Origin: Atherix ibis
Lineage: Eukaryota; Arthropoda; Insecta; Diptera; Athericidae
DNA length: 64,000 nt
NCBI GenBank assembly: GCA_958298945.1
Contig: CATQJD010000001.1
Coordinates: forward strand, 231,001-295,000
Reading direction: 5' to 3'
The position numbers were made by a program, and so were the translations under genes. Numbering within the stretch: position 1 is the first letter of the stretch; the number at the start of each line of letters is the position of its first letter. Below, in pieces: positions 52,344 through 63,819 of this stretch. The notes under the pieces were generated by a model. The model was not told the origin of the DNA and did not search any database. It saw only the letters and a list, made by a program, of their open reading frames with translations.

Positions 52344-54696
52344 CTTTAGATTAAAAAATACCTGGATAGGCCAATATGTCGGATTTTCGTATATATATAC
52401 GCAATTTTTTGTCTAATTTATTGCAAACGCGGCGAGAAATCGTAATTCTTGCAAACTTTTGTGGATATTTGTTATATAGATATGACACCCACTGACATCT
52501 AAAAATATTTTGAACTACAAAAGCTTAATTAATATTCATTTCAACTCACTTATTCTAAACAAAAATATAATATCGAAATAAGAGATGGCAACATTTCTTT
52601 CCAATCTTCTATTATTATATCAACTGTATTTTAGGTTTATGTATTTTGCAAATATCATTCAAATATCAAGCGCCTCAATTCGATAGACTTTCGGATAATT
52701 TTAAAACAAGCCAGTTTCCATGAAATGGTAGAAAACCGAAATTCTGGTACGTGTATACTTCTGTTTGTTGTTCCAGTTATTATTTTGATACTTATCGGAA
52801 AGAGCAAATAAACGTGAGTTTTTCATCTTCTTCAAAGAATTTACGAAAAAGTAAGTATTTACATAAATAGTTTAAAGTTTTTATTTCATAATATGAAGTG
52901 TTTTGTAAAGGGTTGCTGGTCATTCAACGAAATGAGGATACCGGGAATTATTTTCTTTATGTAAGTTGACTTCTTTATTTTTATTAGAGAAATTATTAAA
53001 AATTTATTTTGTGATGTGTTTAAATAATTTTTAATAATTTGTTTAGTAAAGAATATGGTAAAAAACTGAAATGTTTGTGGATGAATAAAGGTAAACAAAT
53101 GTGATTTTGACAGTTCAATGTTTATCGGAAAATAGTTCAGTGCCAGCGCGCGTAAAGTGCGTGTACGGTTTGAGAGGGAGTGATTGCAAGTTAATACTAT
53201 TTCTAAGAACATAAGTGCAGTTTTGTTAAATTACACATTAATGGCTAATGAATGGAGGAAAATAAATTATGCCTTAGTTGTGACTATTTATAATTATCAT
53301 ATGTACAGTATAATCTTTGTAAAAACTTGATATCGATAAATTCAAATTATATGGATTTATAGGAATGGACAATTGGAATAAAATCTGAAGATAAGGATTA
53401 ACTGGAATGCACAAATAAGGGGAATAAATTTGATGAACATTTACCATCTATTTAAAACAATACTATCGAATTACCTAATATTAACTATCAAACTATTAAT
53501 AATGTTAAAGTGATGAGAGACCGCATTATGATCCCGAAACAGAAGAATTGAAAATTGACCTAGATGTCAAGAAAATGTTGCCAATAGAAACTATTCCACT
53601 AAAAGATGTCAATTAAATATTGCCAATAGAAAAGGAATTTCTTGCAAGTAGGTTAATCAATACTGATTTTGAAAGCAGGTGAATTTATCATTTTAAATAT
53701 AAAGAACGAGTTAATTATTAGTTTCGAGCAAAGGAGTATTCTTTGGCAATTAAGGAATGTACTAAATCAATTCAACTTTTACCTTTGGTTGCAACATATA
53801 ATAGCTCTGCATTGGCAAGTATGTAATATATTCTTAGAATGAGGATTAATCTATTAAGTAATATCTGTTCGAATGCAAATATTCAAAAATTCGGAGTGCA
53901 TGAACGACTATGAAAAATACATAGAAAAGGATCCCAATGATGTAAGAGCGTTTTAACGGAAAGGTGAAGCCATTTTACTACTGCATAAGGAATACAATGT
54001 TTGTTACATTACATTTAGAATGTAATTAAATTATTGAACTAATTAAATTATTTAGGCACCATAAGTATATAAAAAGATTTACGATGGCAATTCTAAAAAT
54101 GCAGTAGATCTTCCGCATATAAACAATTTAAATAATTTATTAGTAACCATTCCTCCTAGTTAGTTTTATGAATTAAAAAATGAATAAACAAAATATGACC
54201 GTTTCTAAAGAGTATAGTATTTTATTAAAAATTTACCATCAAATGACAAAATTCACAATATTAATAGATATATTTGCTTACCCATAATAATATTATAAGT
54301 GCAATTCGTTTTAAAATTACCTCGATAATCGTATACAGAACTTAAAAATTGCCCCAAATGATTTTCGACTTTTCTGTAATTTTGCATGTGTGCGCGTTCT
54401 TACTAAAATACAATCGCATTTATTATCAGAATATTGTAAAAAAATATATTGGATATAGTTATATTTAAATTAAATGTATATTTAAGAAAACTGAGTTAAA
54501 ATGTATATTCTTTATGCTTTTGGAATACAGAAAATTTCTATTCTGAAAATGAGATGTTACTGGAGGTTATATTTACATAAAAAATGCTACCCATGTATAT
54601 ACAGAAATTTCGATTTATTGCCACTTGGCCATTGTTTTATGTATGCTTATACAAACAACTGACGTCGGGGCCTATCCGGATGTTCTTTAATCTAAG
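52344..54696 (+). mobile_element. Composite P-like unit U7
   Basis: Starts CTTTAGATTAAAAAATACCT and ends TTCTTTAATCTAAG with no large insertion. The THAP exon 1 relic at 52892 keeps MKCFVKGCWSFNEMRI. A small deletion removes the TAGTATTCCTAAT part at about 52500. The last about 300 bp are nearly identical to the end of U5, marking the start of the larger duplication. Confidence 0.87.
53362..54156 (+). pseudogene. Captured SPAG1-like TPR gene fragment in U7
   Basis: The DYRNCNN-encoding part is deleted (GACCGCATTATG joined to ATCCCGAAACAG), so the lead-in begins at DPETEELKIDLDVKKM. The TPR (NERVNY then SLAIKECTKSIQLLPLVATY) is partly open, followed by CMNDYEKYIEKDPNDVRA. It is broken by stops. 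Confidence 0.55.
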
Positions 54697-54798
54697 GTGA
54701 CATCCTTATGCATGGGAATGTTTTAAACATTTTGGAAGCGACAAATACATGTTGCTTGTCTTTGCTGTCGTAATTGTATACCAGTCTTAAAGCCTATA
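54697..54798 (+). repeat. Array spacer s8, left piece
   Basis: Ends AAAGCCTATA at the copia-2 joint, exactly as at 44200. The right piece is 58162-58598. Confidence 0.82.
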
Positions 54799-54935
54799 AG
54801 AATAGTTTTGTATTTTAATGAAAGCAACTCAACAATTTATAGTAAATTAATATATTTAAAGATTAAGACGAAATTAATACAAGTAAGATGGCGTGGCTTT
54901 TTTTTACTATAACATGTTATAAAAGTAGAACAGTG

Positions 54936-55235
54936 TTACCAGGAAAATTGTCGACTATCAGTATTGCCAACAGTCCCCCTCAGTTGACATTTCCTGTATC
55001 CATAAAGTCTCTTTGTTAGTATATCAGCCTCCATCTTACTTGTTGGTATATGTAATACATTGATCTCTCCCTCCTGCACTTTTTCACGAATAAAGTGCTC
55101 TTTTATATTGATATGTTTGGAGCGAGAGCTGACAATTGGGTTCCTCGCTAGATTTTGAGCTGATGTGTTGTCGTTATATATTGTAATACTCGCTTGTGAT
55201 ACACCCATATCTGATAAAAGCTGCTTAAGATGCAT
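54936..55235 (-). pseudogene. Copia-2 copy 2 RNase H
   Basis: Identical in sequence to 44338-44637 (SITIYNDNTSAQNLARN and SSRSKHINIKEHFIREKVQE). Same upstream stop. Confidence 0.88.
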
Positions 55236-55672
55236 TGCCTCCTTAGCCGCATCAGTTAGACATTACACTGCTTCCTGAGTTGATATGGCAACAGTTCGTT
55301 GTTTACGTGATTCCCAGCAAATTACAGCTCCAGCTATTTTGAAACAATAGCCGGTGTATGAGCGGCGATCATCCAGACAAGATCCCCAGTCTGCATCTGT
55401 AAACCCCATTAGTGGTTGTCCTAACTTCATATATCAAGGTAACGCAGCACCCTCTTTGCAGCTTGCCGGTGACTATCATTAAAACAAGAGTTATACAGGC
55501 TTAAATAACTTATTGCATGACATATATCAGGTCTGGTCGCTATAGAGAGGTACATTAATGATCCGATCAAATTTTGATAAGGATAATTCGGTAGTTTAGG
55601 CCTGGTGCCATAGGTCTTTTAACTGGGTGGCATGTGGTCATATTAAATCTTTCTAAAATTTCATCAATATAC

Positions 55673-56254
55673 TTAGATTAAGTGTGTTAAGTTTCCCAGG
55701 TCTCTCATTTCAAATGTTGACATTACATCATTTTTTAGGTTTTTTATTTTATGCCTATTTTTACTTGCAATGATGAAATCATCGACATATATTGCCCAAA
55801 GTATTTTTTCTCCCCCCTCAAAACAAGTATAAATACAGGGGTCTGCAGAAGAGGCCTGAAAACCCAGGTCCCTCATTTTAGCATCTAAGTTTTCGTAGCA
55901 CTGTCTTCCAGCCTGTTTAAGTCCGTATATGGCCATATGTAGGCGGAATATTTTTTCTTCCTTTCCTTCTCTTAAGTCTTTTAGCATTTGCTGAGCTTTA
56001 TTGAAGACAAGTTGATTGTTGTCGCATTCTTCTTTCATTATTTCACTGAAGAGTTCGTGTAGATCTTTTGGCAATGACATGTAAAGTTCTTCTTTAATTT
56101 GGCCATTTAAAAATGCGTTAGATACATCAAGCTTGTTAATATGGAGTTCTTCAATGGACAATGCCAAATGTAGTCTAATTGAGCTCAATTTTGTGACTGG
56201 AGCATATGTCTCACCAAAATCTATCCCAGGGCGCTGAGCAAATCCGCGTGCCAC
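55673..56254 (-). pseudogene. Copia-2 copy 2 reverse transcriptase
   Basis: 193 residues as in copy 1, with the catalytic box YVDD intact (AIYVDDFIIASKNRHKI) and the same charged insertion before YGLKQ. Truncated by the same stop. Confidence 0.9.
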
Positions 56255-56298
56255 TAGTCGGGCTTTTCGTCTTTCAATTTCTCCCGTTGGTTCATATT

Positions 56299-57360
56299 TT
56301 ATTTTAAATACAATTTTGGAGTCATTTTATTTTTGTTAACTACTTTCCATATTTGGTTTTTAAGATGAGCTTTGATTTCTTCTTTTAATGCTTTTCGCCA
56401 TGAAAGTGCATCAGGAACAATTAGAGCTTCTTCTTCAGAAAATGATGAACTTTCACATTCATAGTCCAACGTCCATTTTGGTGGCTCTATTTTGTTTCGA
56501 TCTCTTAGTGTCGTAGTCCGTGATTGATCTGATTCATGATCTAGTTCCAAATTAGTGTCTGGATCAGTTTCAATTTCAATTGCCTCATCGAATAAGTGTT
56601 CTTCTTCTTGACTTATGTTGTTGAAGTCTTGCTGGAGAGTAGTTGGAGAATTTTCTGGTTGTATGTTGATTTCAATTGCTCTTTCTAATTTTGGTTTAGT
56701 AATTTTTACATCTACAAATAGATCTTCAATATAGTTTTCTTGTATAACATTTTGATATGGTTTATTTATGATTTGTACATCCTTTGTTATTACAACTTTT
56801 CTTTTTTTAGGATCCCATATGCGGTAGGCTTTTGATATCTCAGAATATCCAACGAAAATTCCCTCTTTTGCTCTTGAATCAAATTTAGATTTATTAATGT
56901 TTTTATTTAAGAAAAAGGCTTTGGATCCAAAAATTTGAAAATATTTTGCAGATAGTTTTCTTTTGAACCATATCTGAAATGGAGTATTGTTATTAATTGA
57001 ACGAGATGGTGATCGATTTATGATATAATTGGAACAAAATACAGCCTCAGCCCAAAAACAGTGAGTTAGGTTTCCCTTCAACATTAGGCATCTGGCTTTG
57101 TCCAAAATAGTCCGAGTCTTCCTCTCAGCCAATCCGTTCTGTTGAGGAGTATATGGAGCTGACAGTCTCCTTTGAATTCCATTTTCAATTAAATATTTTG
57201 TAAATTCTTTACTTGTATGTTCTCCGATTCCATTATCACTTTGGAGATATTTAATGTTTTTTCCAGTTAGGTTTTCAGCTTCTTCTTTAAATTGTTTAAA
57301 AAAGCTTAGGACTTCATTTTTCTTTTTTAGAAAATATATCTAAGTATATCGGCTTTTTTC
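56299..57360 (-). pseudogene. Copia-2 copy 2 integrase core and linker
   Basis: AERKTRTILDKARCLMLKGN to RKALKEEIKAHLKNQIWKVV as in copy 1, with PYTPQQNGLAE and LQSDNG upstream in the same region (57130-57240). Confidence 0.88.
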
Positions 57361-57361
57361 G

Positions 57362-57920
57362 TCAATGAAAGTTACAAAGTAGCGGCACCCTGCATTTGAT
57401 GAATTTTCGCATGGGTCCGACTACGTTTGAATGGACAATTTCTAGTAATTCCAGATTTTTAAGTTCTTGGCTGGATTTAAATGTTGATTTAGACATTTTG
57501 CCTTTTATGCATATTTCACAATCTGAAAAAGATTCATTGGGATTAAAGTTTAGGCCCACCATTGATTTTGTTTGATGCGCATATTTTAAAGTCATGTTGA
57601 TGTAGCCTAATTTTCTATGCCAGAATTTAATTTTAGATTGTTTTTCAGAATTTGACTCAAAATTTGTTAAGTTAACATAATATAGCCCATTAATTTTGTT
57701 TGTCATGAGGATAGTGTCACCCTCATAATTTTTAATGAATGCTTTGCTTTTAGTAAAAGTCACATCAAATCCCTTTTCGGTAATTTTCCCAACTGAGAGT
57801 AAATTAACCGTCAATTCTGGAACATAAAGAGTGCTGGTAAGGTTAATTTCATGGTCTTTTGTTATACATATTTTGGCTAGTCCCTTTCCATTTATATATG
57901 CTGAGTGCTCTGATTATGCT
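57362..57920 (-). pseudogene. Copia-2 copy 2 protease end and integrase zinc domain
   Basis: As copy 1 (FWHRKLGYINMTLKYAHQ, CEICIKGKMSKSTF, HSNVVGPM), then a frameshift specific to this copy after GPMR. Confidence 0.85.
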
Positions 57921-58161
57921 AATTTCAAAACATTGTTTTCAGTCTTTTTAATGTCGCGGAAATATTTGTTGTTTTGAACACATGTGGGAGGTGCTTCCGG
58001 AATCCAAGCACCAGAAATTTGATGGTTTTCTTTCAGTCATTGTAGCGTGTGATTCCTCACTTAAGAATGTGTTTTCTCCCTTTCGACATTTACGATTCTC
58101 TGAATTTCGACACTGATCCATTCTGTGATTTTTACGACCGCAATTTTGGCATTTTAATTTT

Positions 58162-58598
58162 GATTCCCACTAAAACTAAAACCAGATTTTTAAACTCTTT
58201 ACAATCTTAAGACAATGCACAAAACTACAACTGTTTTCTCGTCAAATTAGATCTTGTTTTACTATTGCAGTTTTAGATCAAGTACTGCCACACATTTCAG
58301 TGTTTTTTTATGTGGAAGGATTATTTTTTGATAGTTGAAATTTAAATAGAAATAAGATAAGTGAGTACATTATTTGTAGTTATATTAAAAAATTGCATGA
58401 AACAATTTATAAGTAAACAATTTTATTAAAATTGTGTTTAATTAGTTCATTTACGCAAAACTTGTTAATTTCTGAGAGTATTTACTATTCAGTAAACCAA
58501 AATCGCTGTGAAAATTTATAAAACGTTTATATTCTAGTGGTTGGTCACTTTATTGCGTCACCTAACCTTAGATTATAGAAGCACTGGATAGGCCTCCA
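58162..58598 (+). repeat. Array spacer s8, right piece
   Basis: Nearly identical to 47564-47999. Confidence 0.82.
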
Positions 58599-59626
58599 CA
58601 TTCGATTAAAAAATACCTGGATAGGCCCATATGTCGGTTTTTCGTATATGTATACGCAATTTTCGGTCTAAATTATTGCAAACGCAGCGAGAAATCGTAA
58701 TTCTTGCAAATTTTTGTGGTGGTTTTTTATATAGACATGACACCCACTGACATCTAGTATTCCTAATAAAAATATTTTGAATTACAAAAGCATAATTAAT
58801 ATTCATTTCAACTCACTTATTCTAAACAAAAATATGATATCGAAATAAGAGATGGCAACATTTCTTTCCAATCTTCTGTTATTATATCCAATTGTATTTT
58901 AGGTTTATTATGTATTTTGCAAATATCATTCAAATATCAAGCGCCTCAATTTGATAGACTTTCGGATAGTTTTAAAACACACCATTCTCCATGAAATGGT
59001 AGCAAACCGAAATTCTGGTATACTTCTGTTTGTTATTCAAGTTATTATTTTCATGCTTATGGGAAAGTGCAAATAAAAGTGGGTTTTTCATCTTCTTTAA
59101 AGAATTTACGAAAAAGTAAGTATTTAAATAAATAGTTTAAAAATTTTATTTCATAATATGAAATATTTTGTAAAGAGTTGCTGGTCATTCAACGAAATGA
59201 GGATACGGGAATTTCTTTCTTTATGTAAGTTGACATCTTTTTTTTATTAGAGAAATTATTAAAAATTTATTTTGTGATGTGTTTAAATAATTTTTAATGA
59301 TTTGTTCAGTAAAGAATATTGTTAAAAAAGTGAAATGTTTGAGGTTGAATAAAGGTAAACAAATGTGATTTTGACAGTTCAATGTTTATCGGAAAATAGT
59401 TCAGTGCCAGCGCGCGTAAAGTGCGTGTACGGTTTGAGTGAGAGTGATTGCAAGTTAATACTATTCCTAAGAACGTAAGCGCAGTTTCATTAAATTACAC
59501 ATTAATGGCTAATGAATGGAGGAAAATAAATAATGCCTTAGTTGTGACTATTTATAAATATCATATGTACAGTATAATCTTTGTAAAAAGTTGATATCGG
59601 TAAATTCAAATTATATGGATTTATGG

Positions 59627-60455
59627 GAATGGACAATTGGAATAAAATCTGAAGATAAGGATTTACTAGAATGCACAGATAAGGGGAATAAATTTGATGA
59701 AAATTTACCATATATTTAAAACAATACCATCGAATTACCTAATATTAACAATCAAACTATTAATAATGTTAAAGTGAAGAGAGACCGCATTATGTCGACC
59801 GATTATGAAATTGCAATAATTATGATCCCGAAACAGAAGAATTGAAAATTGACCTAGAAGTAGTCAAGAAAATGTTGCCAATAGAAACCATTCCACTAAA
59901 TATATCAATAAAATATTGCCAATAGAAAAGGAATTTCTTGCAAGTAGGTTAATCAATACTGATTTTGAAAGCAGGTGAATTTATCATTTTAAATATAAAG
60001 AACGAGTTAATTATTAGTTTCGAGCAAAGGAGTATTCTTTGGCAATTAAGGAATGTAATAAATCAATTCAACTTTTACCTTTGGTTGCAACATATAATAG
60101 CTGTATATTGGCAAGTATGTAATATATTTTTAGAATGTGGATAAATCTATTAAGTAATAATATCTGTTCGAATGTAAATATTCAAAAATTCGGAGTGCAT
60201 GAACGACTATGAAAAATACATAGAAAAGGATCCCAATGATGTAAGAGCGCTTTAACGGAGAGATGAAACCATTTTACCACTGCAGGAGGAATACAATGTT
60301 GGTGACATTACATTTAGAATGTAATTAAATTATTAAACTAATTAAATTATTGAGGCACCATAAGTATATAAAAAGATTTACGATGGCGATTCTAAAAATG
60401 TAGTATATCTTCCGCATTTAAACAATTTAAATAATTTATTAGTAACCATTACTCC
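59627..60455 (+). pseudogene. Captured SPAG1-like TPR gene fragment in U8
   Basis: Essentially identical to the U6 copy, including the lost base in the lead-in and the GGT-to-GTT change in the TPR. Confidence 0.55.
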
Positions 60456-60933
60456 TAGTTAGTTTTATGAATTAAAAAACAAATAAACAAAATATGACCG
60501 TTTCTAAAGAGTATAGTATTTTATTAAAAATTTACCATCAAATGACAAAATTCACAATATTAATAGATATATTTGCTTACCCATAATAATATTATAAGTG
60601 CAATTGGTTTTAAAATTACCTCGATAATCGTATACTGAACTTAAAAATTGCCCCCAAATGATTTTCGACTTTTCTGTGATTTTGCATGTGTGTGTGTTCT
60701 TACTAAAATACAATCGCATTTATTATCAGAATATTGTAAAAAAATATATTGCATGTAGTTATATTTAAGAAAACTGAGTTAAAATGTATATTCTTTATGC
60801 TTTTGGAATACAGAAAATTTCTATTCTGAAAATGAGATGTCACTGGAGGTTATATTTACACAAAAAATGCGAAAAATGCTACCCATGTATATACAGAAGT
60901 TTCGATTTATTGTCGCTTGGCCATTGTTTTATG

Positions 60934-62297
60934 CTTAGATTAAAGAAGAACTGGATAGGCCTCTACACAAAAATTCTGTCCAAATTTTATTGGCAATGCA
61001 TTCATAGAACGCACACACATGCAATACAACAGAAACGGCGTAAATCATTGGGGGCCAATTTAAGATTTCAGTATGCGATTGAAGCGGTTCGTTTAAAACC
61101 ATTTTTCATATGTGATACCATTTATGCGTAAAGAAGCAGATTTTTTAATATTGCGGGTTTTGTTGTTTGATGGAATTAGTTTTGTAAATATGCAATAAAA
61201 TAGAGTATTTTTTTTTTAATATTTATTTATTTATTATGTATTTTCATTTTATTTATTTCACTGTATATTATTTATTCTTGGGAATACCGGATGCTGCTGC
61301 CACAATCCACTTTTCCCGCAACCATTTATTTTGTGGGAACCTGTAAAGTTAACATATAAATATACGATCGTAACATTTACTTTTACAATTAAGAATTAAT
61401 AGAAATGACCGTATTTTTTGCACTATTAAAAAATTCGGTCCCTTAAACTTTCTTACACACTTTATATACACCGGCACTGTACTATTTCATAGTAAACATT
61501 GAACTGTCAACATCGGATTTGTTTACATTTATTCAATGCCGAACTTTTCACTTTTTGACCACTTTTTGGAAAAAATAAATCACCAAAAAGGAATTTAGGC
61601 ACATCACAAATAAAGTTTTTCTTATTTTGTTTAGTAAAAATAAAGATGTCAACTTACCGAAAGAAAGAAATTCCCGGCGTCCTCATTTTTTCGTATGAGA
61701 AGCAATTTCTCATAAAACACTTCATATCCTGAAATAAAAACTTCGTATTATCTTATATTAATAATATAACTATTTATAAAATACTTACTTTTCCGTAAAT
61801 ACTTCTAAAGAGATGGAAATAACACTTTTAAAAACACTTTCCGAACCGCAACAAAACAACTTGAGAAATGTTAAAAATAGCCCGCTGTTTTCGGCATGTC
61901 ACTACTTTCATGGAGAATGGCGCATTTGAAAACTCTCCTAAAGTCTACAAAATTGAGGCGCTTTATATTTGATTGATATTTACGAAATGAATAATAAACC
62001 TAAAATAGAATTCCTTTCCGTATCAAAAGATTGTACAAAAAATAAAAATTGCCTATTGTTGTGTTTAAATTGTATTTCTGTTTCCAATAAGTGAATTAAA
62101 ATGAATATAAATTGTGGTTTTGCAATTCAATAAATTTGTATTACGACAACTAGATGGCAGTGGATGTCATGTCTACATAAAAAAATCTACACAAAAATAT
62201 CCCGCTTTTGCCATTTCTCGCCGGCTGGCAATAATTTGTACACAAAATTGCGTATACATATACGATAAGGGCCTATCCAGGTATTTTTTAATCTAAG
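60934..62297 (-). mobile_element. Internally deleted P-like element, inverted, nested in U8
   Basis: 1364 bp, duplicate of 50351-51716 with target duplication GTTTTATG at 60926-60933 and 62298-62305. It carries the same internal deletion joint. THAP exon 1 again reads MKCFMRNC at about 61725-61700; one later substitution changes the end to KDAGIS (GGCGTCCTC on +). Confidence 0.93.
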
Positions 62298-62360
62298 GTT
62301 TTATGTATGCTTATACAAACAACTGACGTCGGGGCCTATCCGGATGTTCTTTAATCTAAG

Positions 62361-62928
62361 GTGACATCCTTATGCATGGGAATGTTTTAAAAATTTTGGA
62401 AGCGACAAATACTGTTGCTTGTCTTTGCTGTCGTAATTGTATACCAGTCTTAAAGCCTATAATGATAGCAATACAATTCCCACTAAAACTAAAACCACAT
62501 ACACGTGATATTGTCAAAAATTTTGAAATCTTTACAATCTTAAGAAAATGCACAAAACTACAACTGTTTTCTCGCCAAATTAGATCTTGTTTTATTATTG
62601 CAGTTTTAGATCAAGTACTGCCACACATTTCAGTGTTTGTTTATGTGGCAGGATTATTGTTTGATAGTTGAAATTTAAATAGAAATTAGATAAGTGAGTA
62701 CATTATTTGTAGTTATATTAAAAAATTGCATGAAACAATTTATAAGTAAACAATTTTATTAAAATTGTGTTTAATTAGTTCATTTACACAAAACTTGTTA
62801 ATTTCTGAGAGTATTTGCTATTCAGCAAACTAAAATCGTGAAAATTTATAAAACGTTTATATTCTAGTAGTTGATCACTTTATTGCGTCACCTAACCTTA
62901 GATTATAGAAGAACAGGATATGTCTCCA
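62361..62928 (+). repeat. Array spacer s9
   Basis: Spacer copy with an open 99-residue frame (62372-62671: KPIMIAIQFPLKLKPHTRDI, KLQLFSRQIRSCFIIAVLDQ) that is the longest version of the spacer frame. No homology recognised. Confidence 0.78.
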
Positions 62929-63819
62929 CTTTAGATTAAAAAATACCTGGATAGGCCCATATGTCGGATTTTCGTATATGTATACGCAATTTTTTGTCTA
63001 ATTTAGTGCAAACGCGGCGAGAAATCGTAATTCTTGCAAACTTTTGTGGATATTTGTTATATAGATATGACACCCACTGACATCTAAAAATATTCAAAAA
63101 TTCGGAGTGCATGAACGACTATGAAAAATACATAGAAAAGGATCCCAATGATGTAAGAGCGTTTTAACGGAAAGGTGAAGCCATTTTACCACTGCATAAG
63201 GAATACAATGTTGGTTACATTACATTTAGAATGTAATTAAATTATTGAACTAATTAAATTATTTAGGCACCATAAGTATATAAAAAGATTTACGATGGCG
63301 ATTCTAAAAATGCAGTAGATCTTCCGCATATAAACAATTTAAATTTTATTAAAAATTTACCATCAAATGACAAAATTCACAATATTAATAGATATATTTG
63401 CTTACCCATAATAATATTATAAGTGCAATTGGTTTTAAAATTACCTCGATAATCGTATACTGAACTTAAAAATTGCCCCCAAATGATTTTCGACTTTTCT
63501 GTAATTTTGCATGTGTGTGCGTTCTTACTAAAATACAATCGCATTTATTATCAGAATATTTAAAAAAAATATATTGCATGTAGTTATATTTAAATTAAAT
63601 GTATATTTAAGAAAACAGTTAAAACGTATATTCTTTATGCTTTTGGAATACAGAAAATTTCTATTCTGAAAATGAGATGTCACTGGAGGTTATATTTACA
63701 CAAAAAATGCTACCCATGTATATACAGAAATATCGATTTATTGCCGCTTGGCCATTGTTTTATGTATGCTTATACAAACAACTGACGTCGGGCCCTATCC
63801 GGATGTTCTTTAATCTAAG
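62929..63819 (+). mobile_element. Composite P-like unit U9, internally deleted
   Basis: Starts CTTTAGATTAAAAAATACCT and ends TTCTTTAATCTAAG. Compared with U7, about 1.38 kb between CATCTAAAAATATT (63090) and CAAAAATTCGGAGTGC is missing, removing the THAP exon and the first TPR block. A second deletion near 63344 removes the segment ending in ATTCCTCCTAG. Confidence 0.82.

Larger units (their letters stand above)
54799..58161 (-). mobile_element. Ty1/copia family 2, copy 2 (duplicate of 44201-47563)
   Basis: Same length, same spacer joints and the same disabling stops as copy 1, so it arose by segmental duplication rather than independent insertion. Differences are a few substitutions: the RT box context is LWAIYVDDFII instead of FLAIYVDDFII. 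An added T near 57405 truncates the integrase zinc-domain frame (57362-57814 ends GPMRKFIKCRVPLLCNFH). Confidence 0.9.
58599..62360 (+). mobile_element. Composite P-like unit U8 with nested inverted P-like element
   Basis: Duplicate of U6: same mutated left terminal repeat (CATTCGATTAAAAAATACCT), the same MKYFVKSCW relic at 59157, TPR segment 59627-60455 and nested element 60934-62297. Ends TTCTTTAATCTAAG. Confidence 0.87.
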
